Part shown: positions 15,310 to 22,018 of the stretch, piece by piece
Position numbering within the stretch: the first letter of the stretch is position 1
Layout of the letters: each line of letters begins with the position of its first letter
Assembly: GCA_004356335.1 (NCBI GenBank)
Contig: SMXP01000013.1
Location: 1 to 22,018 of the forward strand
Length of the DNA: 22,018 nt
From: Alphaproteobacteria bacterium
Lineage (GTDB): Bacteria; Pseudomonadota; Alphaproteobacteria; SMXP01
Direction: 5' to 3'
Notes under the pieces: generated by a model
What the model was told of the DNA's origin: nothing
The model's database searches: none
Seen by the model: only the letters and a program-made list of their open reading frames with translations
Translations under genes and position numbers: made by a program

Positions 15310-18300
15310 ATGCGCCTCGGTTGGCCTGATCAATGGCCTAAGTATTTCAAGTCCGTCTCCCCGCGGAGTCGACGTTTGTTCGCCCGTCTCAAGTCGATTT
15401 TGGCGCTGATAGCCATGTCACCGGCTGTCAAACATGGCCTTGAAGTGGCTGCGGGCATCACAGGGGTGCTGACGGTTTTAGCCGCGCTGGCTATTTGGCA
15501 ACTCTCTCAAGGGCCCGTTTCTCTGGGTCTGATCGCCCCAAACATTGTTGATGCGCTGAATCGAAGTATCGCCGGATATCGGGTGGAATTCGATGAGACT
15601 ACTATGGACTGGTCGGAAGGTTTTAATTCCTTCGATGTCACGGTGCTTCAGGTCCGCATCTTCAATCCGGAACGTGCGCTGGTCGCGCGAATTCCTGAAA
15701 TCAGTCTCCGGTTTGGCATCGCCGCGTTGTGGCAGGGCACGCCAATGCCCAAGACCGTCGAAATGGTTGGCGCGTCAGCAATCGTAACGCGGCATGCTGA
15801 CGGCACGTTCAGCGTCGACCTGCAACCGACCGGCTCGGGCGACATTCAGGGACAGGATCCGCTGCTACAGGTGCCCTCGGTGCGCCCAATGAACCAATTC
15901 CTGTCGGCCATATTCTCCGTCGCCGCCGAACAGCCTTTTGGTGGCGAGCTAGAAGAATTTATCATCCGTGAAGGGTCAATCGTGTTTGTCGATCGCCGCA
16001 GCTTGTCCGCTTGGCATGCGACGGGCGCGCATCTCAGATTTAGCCGAACCGATTCCGGTGCCGACGGCGTGTTGGATGCCAAACTTCAACTGGGCGGCAG
16101 TGAGGTTGATCTGCACGTTGCCGGCGCTTTTGACAGAGATACGGGTTTTGCCACGGTTGCCATGGAATTTGGCGATTTTATGCCGTCGCAATTATCGGCA
16201 GCGGCTAATCGCTTCTCCGCCTTAAATCGTGTTCAGGTGCCCATCAGGGGTTCCGCATCGTTCATCGTCAATGCGGACGGTGTGCTTGAAGGGGCCGATA
16301 TAATCCTTTCCGCCTCTGATGGAATCGTGGATTTATCGGGCATCGATTTGACCTCCAAAAAAGCCAATGCCCCGACCGATCAACCCTGGGCCGATGAACT
16401 CGCTAGATTGAAACCTTTAAAGCCGCCGCCGCCGCTCGGTCGGGTTTTCATAGAGGGTGCACTGCTTGAGATCTCCCTCGACACGACAGCACAACGCTTT
16501 GTGATCGAGCAATTCTCCTTATGGGGTCCGAAAAATCGGATAGACTTTTCCGGCGGGCTGTCCATGCAAATGTCTGAAGATGATCCGACGGAAATTGCAT
16601 GGGCATCGCTTGATCTATCGTCGCAATCCGCGTCGTTTTTTGTGCAAGGCATCCTTGAGGATCAGTTGGTCTTGGACGATTTTGCTTTTGCCGCAACATA
16701 CAACAACGCAACACAGAGTTTGAAGATTGAAAATCTTTCTTTTTCCGCATATGGCGGTTCGGGAAATTTTAGCGGGGACGTGTTGTATGGCCACGACCTT
16801 GAAGGGGATTTCTCTCCGGGTATTCGGTTGCAAGGTCGGTTGCGAAACATGGACATCCGATCGATGCTCCAGTTCTGGCCGGTATTTCTAGTCCGCGGCG
16901 CGCGAGACTGGATCGATAATAATGTTTTTCACGGCACCATTACGCGCGGGGAATTCAACATGGATTTGCCGGTCGGTGTATTGGGTAACGGTCCGTTGCC
17001 CAATAATGCGTTGCGTTTTGATTTTGCATTCGAGGGCGGCGACGCCAGCTATATCAAAGGTCTAACGCGTGCCGCGGACATGGCAGGCAGCGCCACGCTT
17101 TATGGCAATAGTTTCTCACTGGATATGCCGACTGCGCGTATCGGAGACATAGCGGTGGCCGATGTTCATATAGAAATTCCCCATTTGGCGCCTAAGGGAG
17201 CCACGGCGGTTTATTCGGCGGTGCTTAAGGGAAAGATCGAAAGAATTCTCGAACTTATTGATATGCCCCCGCTCAAACTAACCCGGAAATTTGGGTTAGA
17301 CCCTAAATCTGTAGGAGGGGACGCGGAGATTCAATTAAAAATCTTGCGGCCGATGCGTCGTTACGTTCCCATCGAATACATCGATTATGAAATCACTGCT
17401 TTGGCTTCGGGTGTTGGTTTACCTCGAATTGCCGGCAATTTTCCGCTGTCAAATGGTGATATAACGTTAAAAGTCGATCCGATTGGCATCACCGCCGAGG
17501 GACAATTCGATTTGGCGGGACTCCCGATCGAACTCAACTGGCGCGAAATATTCAGTATGGGTGAAGGCGCCTCCACGACCTATGAAATAAAATTGGCTGT
17601 AAATGCATCGAACCTATTGGAACTTGGTATTGATGTCGGCGAGTTTCTGCAAGGCCCTGTCTCCGCCATTATAAAAACCAAGGGCAAAGGTATCGTTATT
17701 TACTCGGCCACCGTCGACGTCGATTTTACCGATGCGGCCATAGCGCTTGACACGGTTAATTGGAGCAAGGAGTCAGGTAGTCCGGGATCCGCCAAATTCG
17801 ATTTGAACTTTGACCCCGAAGGTGCTTCGTCCATTAAAGACGTGACGGTTATAGGCGAAGACCTTGAAATTCGCGGGGATTTGTATCTGGCGGCTGATTA
17901 TCGATTGGTATCTGGCGATTTTTCCGTCATCAAGCTTGGTTCGGAGCTTGACTTTGCCATCGAAGCGTCGCGGCGGTCGGACGGCGACGGCTTAGAAGTG
18001 CGCGTAACGGGGCAAACTTTCAATGCAGGTGCGCTTGTGCGCGAGTTTATCAGTGCCGAGGGAGGTGGTTCGGGAACCCCTATTTCCGTTGATGTGAACC
18101 TTCAAAGCGTAAAACTCAATGAAGGCGTAAAGTTGCAAGATGTGGTGTTGCAATTCGCAACCGACGGCGAACGCATGTCGAGGCTGACACTCGATGCATC
18201 GTTTCCAGAGGGCGGGGGGGTTTATGCCAATCTTACAGGGCCAATGGATGGCCGCCGTTACCTGGAGATTTCTTCGACAGATAGCGGCCAAATTCTGCGC

Positions 18301-19137
18301 GGAATTACGGGTAATACCAGCATAATCGGCGGGTCGTTTGTGTTAACGGCGCATTTGGACCCACCGCGGACGGGATCTAACTCACAAGACGCAAGAGAAC
18401 AAGAGCCCGAAACGGTGGATGATCCCTCTGCGCAAGTTGAATTAGCCACAAATGCGCGTGAGTTGAATCAAGGCGACGGTAATGTGTCTCTCGACGTGTT
18501 GGATGAACCGACAGCGCGCGTTTACGGTTCGGTCAATGTGGAAGACTTTCGCGTCGTCAATTTACCGCTTTTTGCCAAACTCTTATCCTTAGCTTCGTTG
18601 CAAGGACTTGTGGATTTGCTCGATGGCGGAGGAATCGTGTTCGATCATCTCGAATTACCTTTCGTTATGGAGGGAAATTCCTTCCAAGTCAGTAAAGCAC
18701 TAGCGTCTGGCGCGTCTCTTGGCGTAACGATGGAGGGTGTCTACGAGCGGGACATTCAACAAATCGACGTCGCGGGGACGTTGGTGCCCGCCTATGGCCT
18801 GAATGCGGCTTTTGGCAGGGTGCCGTTGTTAGGTGATATATTCGTTTCGCGTAAGGGCGAAGGCATCTTTGCCCTGACATACGGCATCGAAGGTCCGCTG
18901 GCGGAAGCCAAGGTGTTTGTCAATCCGCTCTCGGTACTGGCTCCGGGATTTCTCAGGCGCTTGTTTCAATTCGGTGACCCTAAAGTGAAAAGGCAGGAGC
19001 TTCCGGAAACAGCACGGTTCGACTCTCTGGAAATTGAAACGCCAGACAAGGACGCGACAAAAGACCATGAAGCCATAGCGGAACAGCATGTCGAGCCTGT
19101 GCCCGATGACGCCAATGCGGCTCCGCAAAACGAGTAA
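15310..19137 (+). CDS. YhdP-type AsmA-like protein (DUF3971 and AsmA C-terminal domain)
   Basis: A very long envelope protein of 1275 residues. A basic N-terminus precedes one membrane helix at about 43-65. The rest is predicted beta-rich periplasmic repeats, as in the AsmA/TamB/YhdP bridge proteins that form a hydrophobic groove and carry phospholipids from inner to outer membrane. The region after the helix (LGLIAPNIVDALNRSIAGYRVEFDETTMDW) has the look of DUF3971. The C-terminal AsmA signature is clear: VPAYGLNAAFGRVPLLGDIF, then VNPLSVLAPGFLRRLF at about 1200-1225. The last 45 residues are acidic and probably disordered. ATG 15310 lacks a good ribosome binding site; an in-frame ATG at 15415 would still keep the membrane helix. 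The gene ends 15 bp from tyrS, which converges on it. The lipid-transport role is inferred from the family. Confidence 0.9.
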   Translation: MRLGWPDQWPKYFKSVSPRSRRLFARLKSILALIAMSPAVKHGLEVAAGITGVLTVLAALAIWQLSQGPVSLGLIAPNIVDALNRSIAGYRVEFDETTMDWSEGFNSFDVTVLQVRIFNPERALVARIPEISLRFGIAALWQGTPMPKTVEMVGASAIVTRHADGTFSVDLQPTGSGDIQGQDPLLQVPSVRPMNQFLSAIFSVAAEQPFGGELEEFIIREGSIVFVDRRSLSAWHATGAHLRFSRTDSGADGVLDAKLQLGGSEVDLHVAGAFDRDTGFATVAMEFGDFMPSQLSAAANRFSALNRVQVPIRGSASFIVNADGVLEGADIILSASDGIVDLSGIDLTSKKANAPTDQPWADELARLKPLKPPPPLGRVFIEGALLEISLDTTAQRFVIEQFSLWGPKNRIDFSGGLSMQMSEDDPTEIAWASLDLSSQSASFFVQGILEDQLVLDDFAFAATYNNATQSLKIENLSFSAYGGSGNFSGDVLYGHDLEGDFSPGIRLQGRLRNMDIRSMLQFWPVFLVRGARDWIDNNVFHGTITRGEFNMDLPVGVLGNGPLPNNALRFDFAFEGGDASYIKGLTRAADMAGSATLYGNSFSLDMPTARIGDIAVADVHIEIPHLAPKGATAVYSAVLKGKIERILELIDMPPLKLTRKFGLDPKSVGGDAEIQLKILRPMRRYVPIEYIDYEITALASGVGLPRIAGNFPLSNGDITLKVDPIGITAEGQFDLAGLPIELNWREIFSMGEGASTTYEIKLAVNASNLLELGIDVGEFLQGPVSAIIKTKGKGIVIYSATVDVDFTDAAIALDTVNWSKESGSPGSAKFDLNFDPEGASSIKDVTVIGEDLEIRGDLYLAADYRLVSGDFSVIKLGSELDFAIEASRRSDGDGLEVRVTGQTFNAGALVREFISAEGGGSGTPISVDVNLQSVKLNEGVKLQDVVLQFATDGERMSRLTLDASFPEGGGVYANLTGPMDGRRYLEISSTDSGQILRGITGNTSIIGGSFVLTAHLDPPRTGSNSQDAREQEPETVDDPSAQVELATNARELNQGDGNVSLDVLDEPTARVYGSVNVEDFRVVNLPLFAKLLSLASLQGLVDLLDGGGIVFDHLELPFVMEGNSFQVSKALASGASLGVTMEGVYERDIQQIDVAGTLVPAYGLNAAFGRVPLLGDIFVSRKGEGIFALTYGIEGPLAEAKVFVNPLSVLAPGFLRRLFQFGDPKVKRQELPETARFDSLEIETPDKDATKDHEAIAEQHVEPVPDDANAAPQNE

Positions 19138-19152
19138 GCGCTGTTTACTATA

Positions 19153-20406
19153 CTATTTAACGGGCTTAACTAAGGTGTGCTTCTTTTTACCGATGGAAAG
19201 CTTAATGACGCCACTAACAATATAGCTTGCCGTAACAGAAACGTTCTCATCCTGCACCGGCGTGTCGTTTATCTTGGCGCCACCGCCTTTAATGTGGCGG
19301 CGAATATCGCTATTGGACTTGCCGAGTCCAGCCTGGCTGAATAAATCGACGACCGGAATGCCTTTCTCCAGATCGGCAACCGGCACTTCGATGGTCGGCA
19401 GATCGCCCCGCGTGCTGCGCTCTTCAAATGTCTCTCTTGCGGTATTGGCCGCATTTTCGGCGGCCTTGCGGCCGTGCAGCATGGTGGTCACTTCTGTCGC
19501 AAGAATTTTCTTTGCCTGATTGACGTCGGCCCCTTCGAGAGCGTCAAGACGTTCGATTTCATCAAGCGGCAACTCGGTAAAGAGCCTTAAGAACCGACCG
19601 ACATCGGGGTCTTCCGTGTTGCGCCAGTATTGCCAATAATCATAAGGCGAGAGCATCTCCGAATTGAGCCATACGGCGCCGCCTTCGGTTTTACCCATCT
19701 TTACGCCCGATGAAGTGGACAATAATGGCGATGTGACGCCGAACGTTTCCACCTGGTTCAGCCGGCGGCATAACTCGATTCCATTTATGATGTTACCCCA
19801 TTGGTCCGAGCCGCCCATTTGTAAACGGCAGCCATGTCTCAAATAGAGCTCATGAAAATCATAGGCCTGCATGAGCATGTAGTTGAACTCAAGAAACGTC
19901 ATTGGTTGTTCGCGTTCAAGACGCAATTTTACGCTGTCGAATGTCAGCATACGGTTGATCGTAAAATGAGTGCCGTAGTCACGCAAAAAATCGATATATT
20001 TGAGTTCGTCAAGCCAGTCGGCATTGTTGACGATAATGGCATCCGTCGGGCCGTCACCGAAAGACAGGAATTTTTTGAAGACCTGCTTTATTCCGGCCAT
20101 GTTCTCGGCGATCTGCGTTTCGCTCAGCAAGGGTCTTGTCTTGTCCTTATCGGTTGGGTCGCCGATCTTGGAGGTGCCGCCGCCGAGCAGCACAATCGGC
20201 TTGTGACCCGACTTCTGCAGGTGGCGTAACATCAAGATCTGCATCAGATGCCCGGCATGCAGGCTGGGGGCGGTGCAATCAAAACCGATATAGCCTATGA
20301 GCTTGCCCTGGCTTGCTTGTCTATCGAGGCTCTCCAGATCTGTTCCTTGATGAACAAATCCGCGCTGTAACAGGGTTTGAAGGAATTCAGACCGAAAGTT
20401 TGCCAT
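19153..20406 (-). CDS. tyrS: Tyrosyl-tRNA synthetase
   Basis: A class Ic aminoacyl-tRNA synthetase of 417 residues that charges tRNA-Tyr. The HIGH-type motif is HAGH at residues 50-53 after YIGFDCTAPSL. The tyrosine-pocket segments YMLMQAYDF (176-184) and QMGGSDQWGN (196-205) are present. The KMSKS-type loop is KMGKT at 236-240, a common TyrRS variant. A C-terminal S4 RNA-binding domain at about 345-410 contains the conserved LGKSNSDIRRHIKGGGAKIND. The start ATG 20406-20404 (MANFRSEF) fits known TyrRS N-termini. An upstream ATG at 20505 would add 33 residues with no family character. The upstream ribosome binding site is poor. The gene is convergent with the AsmA gene and lies downstream of the hydrolase gene on the same strand, with a 199-bp gap. 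Confidence 0.97.
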   Translation of the reverse strand: MANFRSEFLQTLLQRGFVHQGTDLESLDRQASQGKLIGYIGFDCTAPSLHAGHLMQILMLRHLQKSGHKPIVLLGGGTSKIGDPTDKDKTRPLLSETQIAENMAGIKQVFKKFLSFGDGPTDAIIVNNADWLDELKYIDFLRDYGTHFTINRMLTFDSVKLRLEREQPMTFLEFNYMLMQAYDFHELYLRHGCRLQMGGSDQWGNIINGIELCRRLNQVETFGVTSPLLSTSSGVKMGKTEGGAVWLNSEMLSPYDYWQYWRNTEDPDVGRFLRLFTELPLDEIERLDALEGADVNQAKKILATEVTTMLHGRKAAENAANTARETFEERSTRGDLPTIEVPVADLEKGIPVVDLFSQAGLGKSNSDIRRHIKGGGAKINDTPVQDENVSVTASYIVSGVIKLSIGKKKHTLVKPVK

Positions 20407-20605
20407 GACAATTGGAGTTGATTCTTGAACATGCTTGCCCCGCCGGGGGGCTGGGTGATGTATCACGGTTTTGCGCAAATTTGAAAGGGCTCGATAACGA
20501 ACCATAACGGAAATCTTAACGGCGCTTAAGTTTGCCCATGACCGCAGGAGTTGGGCGGCCCCTTTCGGGAGGGCAATTCCATCCGGTGCAGAAGGGATCC
20601 CGCCG

Positions 20606-21259
20606 TTAGGTCTGATTGAGTTCTTTCAGACGCATGTCCAGGTAATCTTCGACTTCCTTTGTCATTTCGTCGATGTGGCCGTCGAAAAAATGATTGGCGC
20701 CCTCGATTTCCCGGTATCGGATGTCGAGACCTCTTTGCGCGGAAAGACGCTCGTGGAGCTTAGCCACATCATTCTCGGGCACCACTTGGTCCGAACGGCC
20801 GTGGAGAATGAGGCCGGCAGACGGGCAGGGCGCCAAGAATGCAAAATCATACATGTTGGCCGGCGGCGCTATGGACAGAAAGCCGTATATCTCTGGCCGA
20901 CGCATGAGTAATTGCATGCCGATCCAAGCGCCAAAGGAAAATCCCGCTACCCAACAATACACGGCGTTGTTGTTGAAGGATTGCAACCAATCGAGCGACG
21001 CCGCGGCATCGGAAAGCTCACCAATGCCGTGGTCGAATGCCCCCTGGCTGCGTCCCACACCTCTGAAATTGAAGCGAAGGACCGAAAAGTTACGGTCCAC
21101 AAAGGCGTGGAACAGCTGATAAACGATGCGATTGTTCATCGTTCCGCCAAACTGCGGATGGGGATGAAGAACCACTGCGAGGGGTGCATTGGGTTGGTCG
21201 CTTTTGTGAAAGCGGCCTTCGAGACGACCCGCTGGCCCGCCAAAAATGACATCCGGCAT
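20606..21259 (-). CDS. Alpha/beta hydrolase of the small serine-hydrolase (dienelactone hydrolase-like) group
   Basis: A cytoplasmic hydrolase of 217 residues. The nucleophile elbow is GFSFGAW with S108, followed by D157 in GRSDQVVP and H190 in GANHFF, which gives a complete catalytic triad in the usual order. HPHPQFGGTMNN at 32-43 and RFNFRGVGRSQG at 62-73 form the oxyanion-side loops and are characteristic of a conserved proteobacterial family of about 210-220 residues. The substrate is unknown, and a general esterase or peptidase-like role is the most that can be said. ATG 21259-21257 lacks a close Shine-Dalgarno; GGAG lies about 16 bases upstream. It is divergent from the IscR-type regulator across a 326-bp spacer. 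Confidence 0.9.
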   Translation of the reverse strand: MPDVIFGGPAGRLEGRFHKSDQPNAPLAVVLHPHPQFGGTMNNRIVYQLFHAFVDRNFSVLRFNFRGVGRSQGAFDHGIGELSDAAASLDWLQSFNNNAVYCWVAGFSFGAWIGMQLLMRRPEIYGFLSIAPPANMYDFAFLAPCPSAGLILHGRSDQVVPENDVAKLHERLSAQRGLDIRYREIEGANHFFDGHIDEMTKEVEDYLDMRLKELNQT

Positions 21260-21380
21260 TGGTTTTATCGGGTCTCCGGCTTTTTTGTTGAGCGGGCCGT
21301 CACTTTTGGCCCTTAAGAATTAACCCTGTAATTAAGTCAACTATTTCTGACAAATACCGCCATGTTTACAAGAGTTCCTA

Positions 21381-21414
21381 TGACTCTATAGTCAATACTT
21401 GACTCTGACAGTCA
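21381..21414 (+). promoter_or_regulatory. Two operator-like dyads, probable IscR autoregulatory site
   Basis: TGACT (21381-21385) pairs with AGTCA (21390-21394) across 4 bases, and TGACT (21400-21404) pairs with AGTCA (21410-21414) across 5 bases. The second dyad in context (ATACTTGACTCTGACAGTCA) closely resembles, from memory, the E. coli IscR type 1 operator (ATA-N3-GACT-N5-AGTC-N3-TAT form). It overlaps the predicted promoter of the IscR-type gene, as expected for negative autoregulation by [2Fe-2S]-IscR. Confidence 0.6.
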
Positions 21415-21426
21415 GGAATGTATGTA
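21399..21426 (+). promoter_or_regulatory. Predicted sigma70-type promoter of iscR
   Basis: TTGACT at 21399-21404 as -35 and TATGTA at 21421-21426 as -10 are separated by 16 bases. The second TGACT/AGTCA dyad lies across the -35 and spacer, where a bound repressor would block RNA polymerase. Confidence 0.5.
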
Positions 21427-21585
21427 GAAGCTGTTGGCGCTCTATCCCGTCCGCCAGCGTAGATAACACAAGATATGGATCAAATGGGAGCAATTTATCT
21501 CTGCGTCAATACCCGATGTCTGCACTGCGGTATTATGCCGCCATCGGGGTCGTTGAACAGAGGTGTTAACTGAAGGGAGCGACCG

Positions 21586-22018
21586 GTGAAATTGAGCACA
21601 AAAGGCCGGTATGCCGTTATGGCCATGGTGGACCTCGCCGCTCATTTTGGTGAGGGGCCCATCACATTGGCGGAAATCGCAAGCCGGCAAGACATATCGT
21701 TATCCTATTTGGAGCAATTATTCGCCAAACTCAGAAGGGCCGATCTGGTACAAAGCGTTCGCGGTCCAGGCGGTGGATACAAGCTGGGTTATTCGCCTGA
21801 GGACATGCGCGTGTCGGACATCATTCTGGCTGTGGATGAACCGCTGAAAGTGACCCGATGTCGTGACGGGTCCCCGAAGGGGTGTCTGAAGCAAACCGGC
21901 CGCTGTCTGACCCACGATCTGTGGGATGAATTGGGCCGGCAGATTTATCTCTTCTTGAGTTCGGTCACCCTGGGCGATGTGGCCAATAATCGCATCGTTC
22001 CGTCGCGTCTTCAGCAGG
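21586..22018 (+). CDS. iscR: Rrf2-family Fe-S cluster regulator IscR (3' end outside the window)
   Basis: A DNA-binding transcription factor that senses [2Fe-2S] cluster supply; 144 residues are visible before the window ends. The N-terminal winged helix begins MKLSTKGRYAVMAMVDLAAH and has the recognition and wing segment QSVRGPGGGYKLG at 56-68. Ligand cysteines are C92, C100 and C107, followed by H110 (TRCRD...GCLKQTGRCLTHDLW). This has the IscR C-C-C-H order, but the gaps are 7 and 6 residues where E. coli has 5 and 5. The start is GTG 21586, preceded by GAAGGGAGC at good spacing. Because this is the usual first gene of isc or suf operons, a cysteine desulfurase or SufB gene is expected beyond the right edge. 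Autoregulation is supported by the upstream dyads. Confidence 0.93.
   Translation, partial: MKLSTKGRYAVMAMVDLAAHFGEGPITLAEIASRQDISLSYLEQLFAKLRRADLVQSVRGPGGGYKLGYSPEDMRVSDIILAVDEPLKVTRCRDGSPKGCLKQTGRCLTHDLWDELGRQIYLFLSSVTLGDVANNRIVPSRLQQ

Larger units (their letters stand above)
21260..21585. other. 326-bp divergent promoter region between the hydrolase and iscR
   Basis: On the iscR side lie two TGACT/AGTCA dyads and a promoter, annotated separately, followed by a leader of about 150 bases. On the hydrolase side, reading the minus strand, TTGACT at 21340-21335 could be a -35 box, with only a weak -10 (TTCTTA-like). No open frame of interest is present. Confidence 0.5.

Noticed and set aside
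20407..20505. N-terminal extension of tyrS by 33 residues
   Set aside because: The added residues have no TyrRS character, and MANFRSEF fits known family N-termini.
20541..20585. GCCCC-TTTC-GG-GA-GGGC stem downstream of the hydrolase as a terminator
   Set aside because: The pairing is broken by mismatches and no U-run follows on either strand, so I do not call it.
1..22018. CRISPR array, tRNA, rRNA, transposase, phage or toxin-antitoxin genes
   Set aside because: I looked for regular spaced repeats, tRNA-like cloverleaves and the hallmark proteins on both strands and found none. The repeats present are isolated palindromic elements without regular spacing.

Overview
The window looks like a chromosomal stretch from an alphaproteobacterium, most likely Rhodospirillales-like. 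The evidence is the gene content and order (M48 protease, RNase E, AMIN-domain amidase, PBP1A and prfB; then bactofilin, M23 peptidase, Bcp, a YhdP-type AsmA protein, tyrS and an IscR-type regulator), an RNase E with an acidic insert in its S1 domain and a GWW-containing C-terminus, and small palindromic repeats in the gaps. The organism call is inference from gene content, because no rRNA or tRNA is present. I see no transposase, phage gene, CRISPR array or toxin-antitoxin pair. This is essentially a cell-envelope, RNA-turnover and translation region.

Layout. 1-112 (-): start of a secreted protein, cut by the window edge. 181-1545 (-): periplasmic M48 metalloprotease with TPRs. 1811-2968 (+): class I/II PLP aminotransferase, convergent with 3110-5632 (-), RNase E. 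5633-6326: a 694-bp divergent spacer holding the rne leader. 6327-7616 (+): N-acetylmuramoyl-L-alanine amidase. 7938-10463 (+): class A penicillin-binding protein. 10652-11771 (+): prfB, read through an autoregulatory +1 frameshift. Convergent with prfB is a minus-strand group: Bcp peroxiredoxin (14532-15002), a 639-bp spacer, a membrane-anchored M23 endopeptidase (12525-13892) and an overlapping bactofilin (11990-12541). 15310-19137 (+): a 1275-residue AsmA/DUF3971 protein ending 15 bp from tyrS (19153-20406, -). 20606-21259 (-): alpha/beta hydrolase. 21586 to the window end (+): IscR-type regulator with two operator-like dyads in its promoter, probably heading an isc/suf Fe-S operon.

Functionally, the amidase, PBP1A, M23-bactofilin pair, M48 protease and AsmA protein all serve peptidoglycan or outer-membrane construction. 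RNase E and RF2 are both textbook autoregulated genes.

The most unusual layer lies between the genes. A mosaic family of short palindromic elements with TAGAGCGC or TAAAGCGC termini occupies five spacers. At three loci the stop codon of the upstream gene is the first triplet of the element. Two copies, 6.5 kb apart, are about 95% identical by eye over 108-109 bp. I found no convincing new multi-gene system.
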